From NCBI RefSeq assembly GCF_002007235.1, contig NZ_MUHW01000012.1, positions 55,849-119,848 on the forward strand: a stretch of 64,000 nucleotides of DNA, given 5' to 3'. The translations under genes and the position numbers were made by a program. The notes under the pieces are model-generated. The model was given only the letters and a program-made list of their open reading frames with translations. It did not search any database and was not told the DNA's origin. The DNA is from Oribacterium sp. C9 (lineage in GTDB: Bacteria > Bacillota > Clostridia > Lachnospirales > Lachnospiraceae). Shown piece by piece: positions 44,026-53,390 of this stretch (position 1 is its first letter; each line of letters opens with the position of its first letter).

Positions 44026-44967
44026 TTATCCCTCTTTCAATACTTCTCTTACCGTCATTCTGACAGCATTATCTGATGGATATTTTGCTTTCCACCCTGC
44101 ATTATGTATCTTGTCAATACAGTATTGGAACTTAGGCACATCGCCTTTCCATCCCCCTTCTCCGCCTGTATACTGATATGTCACATCCTTTAGTCCCATT
44201 TCCTCACATATAATATCCGCAATCCTTGTAACACTTGTCGCTCCTTCTACACCAACATTGTAGAGAGTTACCCCCTTAGAAACATCCATAAACTGAACAA
44301 TTGCTTCTACGAGATCAGTGACATATATGTATGGTTTTGTTTGATGCCCGTCTCCCAGAATACGAAGAGCTGTATTATCCTTCCTTAACCTTCCGATAAA
44401 GTCAAATATCACGCCATGTGTGAGCCTCGGACCTATTACATTAGGAAACCTAAAGATTAATGAGCTGATATCATTCATATATGAAAATGCACTGATCAGT
44501 GCTTCGCTTCCAAGTTTCGCAGCACCATAATACGATATAGGAGAAAGATTTGACGTGTTTTCATCCAGAACTTCATCTCTCTTATCGCCGTAAACAGCAG
44601 ATGTGGATGAGAAAAACAGTTTTTTCACACCATATTTACGCATGGTATTTAAAATGCAAAAGGTGGTAGTATAAGTGTTTCGATATTCTACTTCCGGATT
44701 CTTTGCACTTGCCTGTATATCTGAATTTGCGGCAAGATGAAAAACATATTCCGGCTTAAATGACTCAAATACGCTATCAAGTCCGTCATTATCCGTTGCA
44801 TCGATTTCTTTCAAAGAAAACAATGTCGAATTAATCAATCCTGACACTTGTTTCTTATTACCGAGTGAAAAATTGTCTACACAACATACTTTATGTCCGT
44901 CCGCAACCAAGCTCTCGCATAAATGACTGCCTATAAAACCTGCTCCACCTACTACTAAAGCTCTCAT
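44026..44967 (-). CDS. NAD-dependent sugar epimerase/dehydratase (extended SDR)
   Basis: This 313-aa protein has the Rossmann motif VVGGAGFIGSHL, VDNFSLG as the cofactor-specificity loop, SSTSAVYG, and the catalytic Tyr-x3-Lys in ISYYGAAKLGSE. It resembles UDP-glucose 4-epimerase or GDP-sugar dehydratase. Flanked by heptose genes, it may modify the NDP-heptose, for instance C4 epimerisation or 6-deoxygenation; the exact substrate cannot be read from the sequence. Confidence 0.75.
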   Translation of the reverse strand: MRALVVGGAGFIGSHLCESLVADGHKVCCVDNFSLGNKKQVSGLINSTLFSLKEIDATDNDGLDSVFESFKPEYVFHLAANSDIQASAKNPEVEYRNTYTTTFCILNTMRKYGVKKLFFSSTSAVYGDKRDEVLDENTSNLSPISYYGAAKLGSEALISAFSYMNDISSLIFRFPNVIGPRLTHGVIFDFIGRLRKDNTALRILGDGHQTKPYIYVTDLVEAIVQFMDVSKGVTLYNVGVEGATSVTRIADIICEEMGLKDVTYQYTGGEGGWKGDVPKFQYCIDKIHNAGWKAKYPSDNAVRMTVREVLKEG

Positions 44968-44985
44968 ATCATATTATTCCTTCCA

Positions 44986-45969
44986 TCACCAGTATTTATC
45001 ACCTATATAAACAACGGAAGTTCCGTCATGCTCAAATCTTACCGGGAATCGCTTCAGATTCATGGCTTCATCCAATCGCTTCTGCTTGTATTTTTCACAG
45101 TAAAACAAAAGGAATCCTCCACCTCCAGCTCCCAGAAGCTTTCCACCTGAAGCCCCATTTCTCATTGCTGTTTCATACATCTCATCAATCTTTGCGTCAG
45201 TAATTCCACTTGCAAGCTCACGTTTTTTCTGCCACCCTTCGTTCAGAATATTTCCAAAATCTGATAATTCATTTTCCTCCAGCACCTTCTTCATACTTTT
45301 TGCCAAATTACACATGGAGATCAGATTATCCGTCTTATCCTTCTGTGATATATTACTTTTCTGCTCAGCAAGGATTTTATTTGCATCATGAGTAATTCCT
45401 GTATAATAAATCACTATGTTGTCTTGTAGTTCTTTAAGTGTTTCCTGATTCATGATTATAGGCTCAACCGTAACTGTATCATCTCTATGAAAAGTTATAA
45501 AATTGAGTCCTCCGCATGCGGCAGCATATTGATCTTGTTTCCCTATAGGATTACCTAGACGATTTATCTCAACGTCGCAGGCTTCTTCCGCAATCTGGTT
45601 TTTTGACAAATACTTATCCTTATAGCAATACAGTGTATGAAGAAGACCTACCGTAAACGAACTAGATGAGCCGAGTCCTGTACCGCTTGGTACATCAGCC
45701 GTACTGGTGATCTCCACTCCACTTACATTCATATCAGTTAAGACACGTTTGAAAATTGAATGTTGAATATCCGACAAGTTTTCCACCGTCTCCGTTTGAG
45801 AATACTTAAGTGATGTCTTGTTCTCATCAAAGAAAGGATGAATAGATATATACATATAACGATTGATGGATGTGCTTACAACACAGCCTCCATGATCTCT
45901 ATAAAAATCAGGCATATCGCTCCCACCTCCGCAAAAGGAGATTCGGAACGGAGTTTTGGTGATAATCAT
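44986..45969 (-). CDS. hddA: D-glycero-alpha-D-manno-heptose 7-phosphate kinase HddA
   Basis: This 327-aa GHMP-family kinase begins MIITKTPFRISFCGGGSDMPDF, has the ATP-binding VPSGTGLGSSSSFTVGLL motif and the GGKLLGAGGGGFLLFY motif 3. This plan matches HddA, which phosphorylates heptose 7-phosphate at C1 to the alpha-bisphosphate used for GDP-heptose. It overlaps the preceding transferase gene by 4 nt and lies in the same operon as gmhA. Confidence 0.87.
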   Translation of the reverse strand: MIITKTPFRISFCGGGSDMPDFYRDHGGCVVSTSINRYMYISIHPFFDENKTSLKYSQTETVENLSDIQHSIFKRVLTDMNVSGVEITSTADVPSGTGLGSSSSFTVGLLHTLYCYKDKYLSKNQIAEEACDVEINRLGNPIGKQDQYAAACGGLNFITFHRDDTVTVEPIIMNQETLKELQDNIVIYYTGITHDANKILAEQKSNISQKDKTDNLISMCNLAKSMKKVLEENELSDFGNILNEGWQKKRELASGITDAKIDEMYETAMRNGASGGKLLGAGGGGFLLFYCEKYKQKRLDEAMNLKRFPVRFEHDGTSVVYIGDKYW

Positions 45970-47456
45970 AAATCGCTTCCCTCTATAAGCCCTTCTAAAA
46001 AATGATCTATTCTTATAATCTTTTCTTCAGGCAAGAATAATTCATAAACAAGTTTCTTTTTTATTGGCATATAAAACTGTTCTGTCATTATTAATATTTT
46101 GTCAAAATTAAGACTACCTAATTCTTCTGGACAATAAACCTTAAACCCGTATTGGATAGTTCCCCATTTCTTTCTGTCATTATCAGACAATCCAATTATT
46201 TCTAATTTCTTGAATTCAGACTTCTCCCACCTGTCAATATAATACTTACATACAGCTCCAGTACCAAACAGGATCACTCTTGGTTTACTATAGATACTTC
46301 TCTCTTTTATGCCAGCCTTAATATCATTTAAAATTCTCTTCCCACAATATCCATCTGCTAAAGGGATATATTTATCTCTCTGAATTGAAATCTTTTCTAT
46401 ATCGTTTTCTAAATCACCATTTTTAAACATTTCAATAAATCGAGCCATATCCTCTTCACTATACCCTTGCCTATATGAAGAAACTATCGGCTTTATTGCA
46501 TTTGTAAGAGGTTCCTCATATTCATAATTCTTCATATAAAGCACAGGAACGTTGCAAAATGCAGCCTCAACCAAGAGAGCGCTTCTATCAACTATTATTG
46601 CATCAACATTATAAAAGCTTTTTCTATAATCAGAATCATAATCTATTTTGACATTCTCTTGCTTGTTAAGAATTTCAAATAGAAATTGAGCTTTTTCCGA
46701 AAGAGATTTATCTATATTCTCAGAAAAGAACATAGGATGTGGCATGATAATAAACTCTAAATCGTTATGCTTTTCTATTCTTTTTGCAAATTTAATATAT
46801 TCATCCAGTTCTGGCGTTACTCTTATCCTATCTAACCCATTCGTAATGATTTTTGGAAAGTGAAGCTTCCATAATACTGTTTTCTTTTCATGATTTCTTT
46901 TTTTATTAAATACTTCTATTCTCTTATAGTAATCAAATCTTGGAAGACCTAGCGCTCTCACCGCCCCACGATTAGGACAATACTTATCGTAGTCCATCTT
47001 CATTAATTCAGAAAAAGTGTATATTCTCCAAGCATTCAATACAGTAAACGGAAAGAAATGGTTCCAATGTGCATCTTCTGTGTCCGCTATCTCTATTCCA
47101 TAAGGTATATAAACGATTCTTACCCCAAGCTGTTTCAGATGAAATGATGTTGCACGCTCATTCCTATAAAGCATGTCATATGGGGGCTGTAAAATAGCTA
47201 CATGAGGTGAAAATTCCTTGATTATATCATTTGAAAACAATTCATAATCAAGATTATTTTCCTCTAAAAATCCCTTAGCATGTTCCATTTGAACTCTTTC
47301 AACACATGTTTCATCCAATAGAAATATTCGCACCTCAATGGACTGATCATCTAAACAAGCTTTATAAAAGCTCTCTAGTGTCGGCCAATATGATGGAACC
47401 TGAAACAAGATTGCGATTCTAACTATATTGCAAAACTCATCTGTGCCCTTGCCCAT
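45966..47456 (-). CDS. CDP-glycerol glycerophosphotransferase-like transferase with C-terminal nucleotide-binding module
   Basis: The ~496-aa protein resembles the TagB/TagF family: a cytosolic, GT-B-like fold with VYIPYGIEIAD, LEFIIMPHPMFFSE and YNVDAIIVDRSALLVEAAFCNVPVLYM (the conserved D-S/R-S region). Residues from ~390 form a separate small module (KPRVILFGTGAVCKYYID...GLSDND...ILIMTEQFY) also found in neighbouring transferases. ATG 47456 has AAGGATGG upstream at 11 nt; in-frame starts at 47468 and 47483 are alternatives. It may transfer a polyol phosphate or a sugar to the surface glycan. Confidence 0.65.
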   Translation of the reverse strand: MGKGTDEFCNIVRIAILFQVPSYWPTLESFYKACLDDQSIEVRIFLLDETCVERVQMEHAKGFLEENNLDYELFSNDIIKEFSPHVAILQPPYDMLYRNERATSFHLKQLGVRIVYIPYGIEIADTEDAHWNHFFPFTVLNAWRIYTFSELMKMDYDKYCPNRGAVRALGLPRFDYYKRIEVFNKKRNHEKKTVLWKLHFPKIITNGLDRIRVTPELDEYIKFAKRIEKHNDLEFIIMPHPMFFSENIDKSLSEKAQFLFEILNKQENVKIDYDSDYRKSFYNVDAIIVDRSALLVEAAFCNVPVLYMKNYEYEEPLTNAIKPIVSSYRQGYSEEDMARFIEMFKNGDLENDIEKISIQRDKYIPLADGYCGKRILNDIKAGIKERSIYSKPRVILFGTGAVCKYYIDRWEKSEFKKLEIIGLSDNDRKKWGTIQYGFKVYCPEELGSLNFDKILIMTEQFYMPIKKKLVYELFLPEEKIIRIDHFLEGLIEGSDL

Positions 47457-47570
47457 ACATAAGCCCATCCTTACTTTAATCAATTATTGTTTACAAATAT
47501 TTTCTTAATCTATTTTTGCAAAATTAACTCTTCAAATTTATACTATAGATTTAAAGTATTCGGTTTTTAC

Positions 47571-48650
47571 CTAGTAATTCATTCTCATAATAATACTCTC
47601 TGCTTTTAGTCTCCGATCTTCACGTTTTCTACGTTTTTCAGAATCTATCCATGAACCATCAAAATGATGAACAGCAACTGTTCTGTCGGAAATCAACAGC
47701 TCTCCTGTATGAACATTTTTAGGCGAAAGTACATCCACAGGATAAACTGCCATGCCATTTTTTTCCTGATAATATGGTTTGGGACAATATCCCATCTTAA
47801 TAAAGTCATTCGTCTGAAAAATTGGAGATGGTGTTAAATCCATTTCACCATTTTCTAAGATGAAATGTCTATCAATATAGCTATCCAACATAGCCTTAAT
47901 TACCGGGTGCCCTTTAACGGCCCCAAACCCCAAGCCAAACGCTACTTCGCCTGGATATTGCATACCACAGAATGCAGGGACACATCGTAAAGGATCTAAT
48001 GACTTCAATAATTCAACATCTGTATCCAGATATATTCCACCGTATTCATAAATAATCTTTAACCTAAAATAATCTGGTACAAATCCATACTTGCAAACAC
48101 TATAAGCTTCTTTAGTATAAGGAACCTCATCTATGTTACAGTTATTCTCGTCCCATTTGCGTATCTCATAATTAGGACAAAACTTTGACCATGTTTCCAT
48201 GTACTTTTTATAAGTATCTGGTATTTTTTTATTTCCAAACCAACAATAGTGAATAATCGGGGGAATTATATACTCAGTTTCTTTTTTGCCAACAAAATCA
48301 TGCTTCGAATCTGGTATTCCAAACATAAAATAAAAAATATAAGCATCCACATCAAGTAATTCTTTATAAGAATCTAGCTTTTCAATTATCTCTGAATAAG
48401 CCAATGTTGTTATCAAAATTACTGAATTCTGAAGGTTACTATGCAAAAGTTCATCAACCTCTGAAATCTTATAACTTTTATCCCCAATTTTTTTTAGTTT
48501 TCCAGCTAAATTGGGATTTCCATCGACCAACATAGTAATTCTTTTAACCCAATCATAATCATAATAGCATGAAATAATTCTTTCAAACTCTCGACCGATT
48601 CCGTAGCAGATAATGCCTTTTGACACTACCAATTCCGAAAATGAATCCAT
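47571..48650 (-). CDS. GT32-type glycosyltransferase (DXD) with N-terminal module
   Basis: This ~359-aa protein has the small nucleotide-binding-like module at residues ~1-100 (ICYGIGREFERI, LVDGNPNLAGKL, VILITTLAY). A Gly_transf_sug (GT32) domain starts at ~120: IIHYCWFGNKKIP, then PDYFRLKIIYEYGGIYLDTDVELL with the DXD metal site. The ATG at 48650 is the best start; the track of Val/Ile/Arg codons before it looks non-coding. It belongs to the same transferase set as the neighbours. Confidence 0.78.
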   Translation of the reverse strand: MDSFSELVVSKGIICYGIGREFERIISCYYDYDWVKRITMLVDGNPNLAGKLKKIGDKSYKISEVDELLHSNLQNSVILITTLAYSEIIEKLDSYKELLDVDAYIFYFMFGIPDSKHDFVGKKETEYIIPPIIHYCWFGNKKIPDTYKKYMETWSKFCPNYEIRKWDENNCNIDEVPYTKEAYSVCKYGFVPDYFRLKIIYEYGGIYLDTDVELLKSLDPLRCVPAFCGMQYPGEVAFGLGFGAVKGHPVIKAMLDSYIDRHFILENGEMDLTPSPIFQTNDFIKMGYCPKPYYQEKNGMAVYPVDVLSPKNVHTGELLISDRTVAVHHFDGSWIDSEKRRKREDRRLKAESIIMRMNY

Positions 48651-48812
48651 ATCACATCTCTTCAAACGCACGACTATTATCCTCACTATTTTACTATTAT
48701 AAGGCTACCAGTACTATCATCAGTCGGAACACAATTATGAATGGTTTATAACATTTTTCCTCTTAAGATGACTTTTTAGAATTAGCATCCTGTGAACCAT
48801 GCACAAAACTTT

Positions 48813-48845
48813 CTTTCTCATTTTAGAAATTACATTATGAGAAAG
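48813..48845 (-). terminator. Hairpin after the GT2 gene
   Basis: CTTTCTCAT and ATGAGAAAG form a 9-bp stem with a 15-nt loop 33 bp after the stop codon of the 48878-50035 gene. There is no U-run, so it could be a weak terminator or an mRNA end protector. Confidence 0.4.
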
Positions 48846-48877
48846 CTTTCTATTGTTTCTTGACAGAACACGTTACA

Positions 48878-50035
48878 TCATCTATCCAAGTAAGGACAGA
48901 TGATTTTGTTTGTATTTACACCTCTATCAACTAAAGCGTTAATCATCTCATGTATATTATCTTTATGAATGGTTGCTACAATAATATGATCAAATTTCAA
49001 TGAATTTATATCATCAATTTGTAATACATTTCGCCCTTCAATAAATATACTTCTGCACCTATCAACTATAGCAACAATTTCACAGTACATTGTCTTTTGA
49101 AGTTGTTCATAATATGATTGTCCTACCTTACCAGCACCATATATTACAATTCTTTCGCCCTTTTCAACATTATTAAATGGGAATAAATAGAATCGTTTTA
49201 TAGCCGTTTCCCCATACAACATTTCCAATCTAATCTCCAATGAATGACTATAAAAAAATTCTATTTGTTTGCAAAGATCTTTATTATTAATATAAAACGC
49301 CATTAAGTATTCATATAGTTCAAATGTTTTTCTGTAAAAATCCACCTCAGACATATATTCGGCAATTTCTCCATTTTTTCTTTGCCGATGAAAATAAAAG
49401 TATTTATCCGAGAATAATAATGACTCTGCTTCAGACATTAATGGATATAGGATTGCACAATCTTGTCCATAATTTGATGATAATACAGATGCTCGATTCA
49501 AATATTTTAGAAATAAATCCATTCTTATAAGTTTATTACATATAGATGGATCTAATCCATATTTCTCATTATGTATATCCCAAATCATAGTTGGAAAAAT
49601 ATCTGATATAATATTATTTTTAGTATATAATCCACACTTATATCTATCTCTCGACTCAATTTGTTTTTTTTCAGAGAAATACCTTACAATATTGAATGAT
49701 ATTACATCATACCGTTTATCTAAATACTGGCTCAAATATTCATATGTATTCTCTAATATCCAATCATCAGAATCTACGGATGAAGCATACTCGCTATTCA
49801 GAGCTTTAAATCCGTTTAATCTTGCTTTTATCATTCCTTGATTTTCTTGATGAATTACTCTAACTCTCGGATCTTTTGTATACGAATCACAAATTTCGCC
49901 ACTGCCATCTGTTGAACCGTCATCTACTAATACCAGCTCAATATCTTTAAAAGTTTGATTTAATATACTGTCAATGCATTTTCTTAGATATTCTTTTGTG
50001 TTATATACTGGAACAACTACACCTATTCTTGCCAT
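48878..50035 (-). CDS. GT2 glycosyltransferase with C-terminal nucleotide-binding module
   Basis: In this 385-aa protein residues 1-110 are a family 2 transferase core (VVPVYNTKEYLRKCIDSILNQT, LVLVDDGSTDGSGEICD, SSVDSDDWI with the DXD-like DSDD). A helical region follows. Residues ~285-385 carry the module GERIVIYGAGKVGQSYYEQL, IVAIVDRC, HIIVATIHKDNIHEMI. ATG 50035 follows AGAGG at 6 nt. The acceptor is unknown; likely one step of the island's glycan assembly. Confidence 0.78.
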   Translation of the reverse strand: MARIGVVVPVYNTKEYLRKCIDSILNQTFKDIELVLVDDGSTDGSGEICDSYTKDPRVRVIHQENQGMIKARLNGFKALNSEYASSVDSDDWILENTYEYLSQYLDKRYDVISFNIVRYFSEKKQIESRDRYKCGLYTKNNIISDIFPTMIWDIHNEKYGLDPSICNKLIRMDLFLKYLNRASVLSSNYGQDCAILYPLMSEAESLLFSDKYFYFHRQRKNGEIAEYMSEVDFYRKTFELYEYLMAFYINNKDLCKQIEFFYSHSLEIRLEMLYGETAIKRFYLFPFNNVEKGERIVIYGAGKVGQSYYEQLQKTMYCEIVAIVDRCRSIFIEGRNVLQIDDINSLKFDHIIVATIHKDNIHEMINALVDRGVNTNKIICPYLDR

Positions 50036-50164
50036 ACATAACCTCTTATGCAATAAATATAATTATCTTCTCATTATTTTTTTACAATTTTCACTTACAA
50101 TCTTCCAATCTATATATTTTCCAATCTCCAACACTATAGATACGATTTCAGACTAATATACCAT

Positions 50165-52048
50165 CTACTTCAAACTTATAGGCTTCTTATAAAAGAAGTC
50201 TTCTTTAAATGCATCTAAATCATCAAACAATTTTTTGATAAATTCTTCAACAAATCTCTCCGGATATTCTCTTTCTTCTTTTAAGAAACAATCATACTTC
50301 CAACTTCCAACACGCTGATTACTCTCTGATTCTATAAAAGCAATATCATCCATATTTAAAAGAGGATTAATATAATGCCACTTGACAAATAATTTTGACC
50401 AATCATAATACAAATTGGCTATGGAATAGTATTCAAATATCTCACCATTATTATTCTTTTTCCTAGTTGTATCTAAATTGCCTACAATAGAATCATACTC
50501 TGCAACGGTTTTAGGATTAAAACTAAAATCGAACATCATCCTAGGATTATACCCTGCATTTATTACTTGTATTCCTTCAAAAGGATATTCAACCCCTATT
50601 GTGCCTTGAACCGTAAATGCCCATTCCACGCCATATTCTCTTAGTTGTGTAGGTGAAGTATTTACTGGTAATTTTATTATATTGGAAAATTTTTCTAAAA
50701 ATGCAGAAACTGCTTGTTTATCTCTCTCACTTTCGAGAAAGAAATGTGGTTTAATAAACCATATATACTTATCAAGCTTTCTGGACAATTCGCCAAGATG
50801 ATTTAGCCATGCAGAATAATTATTCCAGAATATGTGAGGTCCATACATATACAAATCATCTTCATAAGAATGCGGACAAATAACCACTTTTATCTTATTT
50901 GATGGCTCAACTAATTCTTTAGGTAATTCTTTTGCTTCATTCAATCTTTTCTTATTCAGTATCTTATTAAGCTCATTCTTTGACCATGTTATACCAAATT
51001 CTTTTTCTTCAGGAGATAATTCATTCCAGAATTTTTTATAATATAAAAATTGTTGACCCAACCAGGGCTCTTCAAATGTTAATTTTTTACACCCAACATA
51101 ATGAATCATATATGTTGGTATGCCCTTCGAAATTGCAATCTGTCTTATAAATCCTTCCCAATTTGTTCCATCCCAAAGAACTACTAATCTATAATCAAAT
51201 TTTTGGAAACGATCATACCAAAAAACAATAGTTCTTATGGATTCTAACAAGTAATTCTTTAACTGAATGCTTTGTGGATCAATAATAGGATTATATCTTC
51301 TTAAATAATTTCTAACTATTGTTGTTCCAAATTTAATTCCATATATTGAAACATTAATCCAGTCTTCGTAGCAATGAATATTTTCCCACAACTCATCACA
51401 TATTTGTTTGCAAATACTTTCCTGCTTATCATTTAGTTTATGAGTTAATATTTCATCAGCCCCCCAGGCGTCATAGATCATTCTAATCGTCGGAAATATA
51501 TCCGGTTTCCCAGCTCTAATATAGCAATCAATCTTGGCATCAAGTTTCTCACTGAAATAGTTTCCAACATATCCATATAAAATGTTTGTAATATCATGCG
51601 AATTTTCAATTGGCAAAAGTAAGCGTACTTTATCATTATTTTTTCTTTTTGGGGACCACTTATTTTTACACCATAAAATTATTCTCTCTGTATTCTTATC
51701 ACAAATATAATTATTGTTTTCATCCCAGATGAAATAATCTTTTCCAGCATATAACCCATTTTCATTCAACTGTTCTGCAATACTCTGCGAATATTTGTCA
51801 GTGGTTATAATTATTGTTTCTTCTTTATTATGTTTATTTAGCTCGAAATGTTTTACTTCTATGCCTTCATAAGATTCAAAATTATTCTTTCCATTATCAT
51901 ATATACATTTTATGAATAATTTATCCTTATACATGGATAAGAATCTTTTGCCAAGGACTCCTATCCCAAAAATGCAAATATTTTTTTTTAAAAAAAACGA
52001 ATTGATAATCGAATTATCAATATATTGTTCAAGCTTTTTTTCATTCAT
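50165..52048 (-). CDS. Large uncharacterised glycan-island protein, possible GT-B transferase
   Basis: This 627-aa protein starts with the shared small module (KKNICIFGIGVLGKRFLSM, CIYDNGKNN, TIIITTDKYSQSIAEQL; residues ~18-110). The remainder has GT-B-like features: KVVICPHSYEDDLYMYGPH, YIWFIKPHFFLES, EWAFTVQGTIGVEYPFEGIQVINAG, resembling the binding core of CDP-glycerol or capsule phosphotransferases. I do not recognise the family. Asn/Lys/Ile-rich composition and low GC match the rest of the island. Confidence 0.4.
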   Translation of the reverse strand: MNEKKLEQYIDNSIINSFFLKKNICIFGIGVLGKRFLSMYKDKLFIKCIYDNGKNNFESYEGIEVKHFELNKHNKEETIIITTDKYSQSIAEQLNENGLYAGKDYFIWDENNNYICDKNTERIILWCKNKWSPKRKNNDKVRLLLPIENSHDITNILYGYVGNYFSEKLDAKIDCYIRAGKPDIFPTIRMIYDAWGADEILTHKLNDKQESICKQICDELWENIHCYEDWINVSIYGIKFGTTIVRNYLRRYNPIIDPQSIQLKNYLLESIRTIVFWYDRFQKFDYRLVVLWDGTNWEGFIRQIAISKGIPTYMIHYVGCKKLTFEEPWLGQQFLYYKKFWNELSPEEKEFGITWSKNELNKILNKKRLNEAKELPKELVEPSNKIKVVICPHSYEDDLYMYGPHIFWNNYSAWLNHLGELSRKLDKYIWFIKPHFFLESERDKQAVSAFLEKFSNIIKLPVNTSPTQLREYGVEWAFTVQGTIGVEYPFEGIQVINAGYNPRMMFDFSFNPKTVAEYDSIVGNLDTTRKKNNNGEIFEYYSIANLYYDWSKLFVKWHYINPLLNMDDIAFIESESNQRVGSWKYDCFLKEEREYPERFVEEFIKKLFDDLDAFKEDFFYKKPISLK

Positions 52049-52198
52049 AATTTTGTCTCCATAAATTTCTCTAACAATAACTAGATAAATTCAAGAACAA
52101 TTCGACTAATTTCATTCCATTAAAATATATAATAATTATAATCCCATGAACTAGATACACCAGTTACTTCTAGAAATCTTATAATCTTTCTTACTATT

Positions 52199-53278
52199 CT
52201 AGTTTTTAACGCAAACATAATTTATGAAATCATTTAAATGAAAGAAATTATACTCATAACTCATTTTTTTTATTTCCATTCGTTCATTTTGACACTTCTT
52301 TGTATAATCTATTGCATCATCTGCTTCAATGTTATAAATACTATAATTTAAGCTTTCTTTATTAACTTCATAAAGAGAGCCTCTACTCATTTCTATTGTA
52401 TAATAAACTTCTTTGTAGTTTATACCGCAAGAAAACTGTAGATTGTTTTTTATATGTAGCTTATCTCTATTTTTGTTTCTCAGGTACAACAGTTCATCTT
52501 TTGTAGAGTCAATATAAAATAACTGGGTACCATTCTCTGGAACAAAAAACCATTTATCTTTCCAATTCGTTGCCCAAATATAAGGTTTAATCTTTCCGAT
52601 TGCAAATTCCTTATGTTTAACAATTTCTTTCTCACAATATTTTACAATATTTATGTATCCTAATTCACTTTGGTATACTGCAACAAGTGCATTTTTTAAA
52701 AGATTCATATGAACTTCAGTGCATTTTTCATACTTATCCCCTATTCGATCTATGATTATTTCATCATTACTATTAATCTCGACAATAATATTAGAATCTA
52801 GGCTAGGTAGGATTATCTTATCATCAAATATTGTTCCTTCCCACCATAGTGGAATCACATTATTATCTGTGCCCTGTGAGTTCTGAATAAATAAAATTGT
52901 TACCTTTTTGTCTTTTAAACAATATTTAATTATCAAACCCATAGTTCCATACATATAAATATTTCCATCTCTATATATCGCGCCAGTCAATCGATACTGA
53001 TATTTATTATCAAATTGAATAATCGTGTAATTATTTTTTATAAAGTCATATTCACATAGAGTACTTCCAGCATACGGCATAAGATATAACCTGTCTTCAT
53101 GATAAAATATCCCACGATATGAATAATCTACGTCAGTCCCAGGTATTTTCCCAAGACACTGCATCTTTTTTGTGGCTATATCTACTTCCATCAGCAATGA
53201 ATAAGGTTCCGCGATATACCATATTTTTTTTCCATTTGTCGCAAGCTTAATATGATAAAAAAGTGGATTATTTAACAT
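52199..53278 (-). CDS. Uncharacterised repeat protein, probable beta-propeller
   Basis: This 359-aa protein has repeated ~45-50-residue units, each with an aromatic strand and a turn: KKIWYIAEPYSLLMEVDIATKK, GIFYHEDRLYLMPYAGSTLCEYD, AIYRDGNIYMYGTMGLIIKY, KWFFVPENGTQLFYID. That spacing is typical of Kelch/WD-like beta-propellers. No signal peptide or membrane helix is seen, so it is likely cytoplasmic. Its role in the glycan island is unknown; it may be a scaffold or sugar-binding protein. Confidence 0.4.
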   Translation of the reverse strand: MLNNPLFYHIKLATNGKKIWYIAEPYSLLMEVDIATKKMQCLGKIPGTDVDYSYRGIFYHEDRLYLMPYAGSTLCEYDFIKNNYTIIQFDNKYQYRLTGAIYRDGNIYMYGTMGLIIKYCLKDKKVTILFIQNSQGTDNNVIPLWWEGTIFDDKIILPSLDSNIIVEINSNDEIIIDRIGDKYEKCTEVHMNLLKNALVAVYQSELGYINIVKYCEKEIVKHKEFAIGKIKPYIWATNWKDKWFFVPENGTQLFYIDSTKDELLYLRNKNRDKLHIKNNLQFSCGINYKEVYYTIEMSRGSLYEVNKESLNYSIYNIEADDAIDYTKKCQNERMEIKKMSYEYNFFHLNDFINYVCVKN

Positions 53279-53390
53279 TTTTATATTCTCTTATAGCTAT
53301 AATTTTCTAAATACAATAGTTTTATTATTCGCAAACCTATAAATATAATTTAGATTCTAATATTTCGCATTTACTTTTTTTACGATATCT

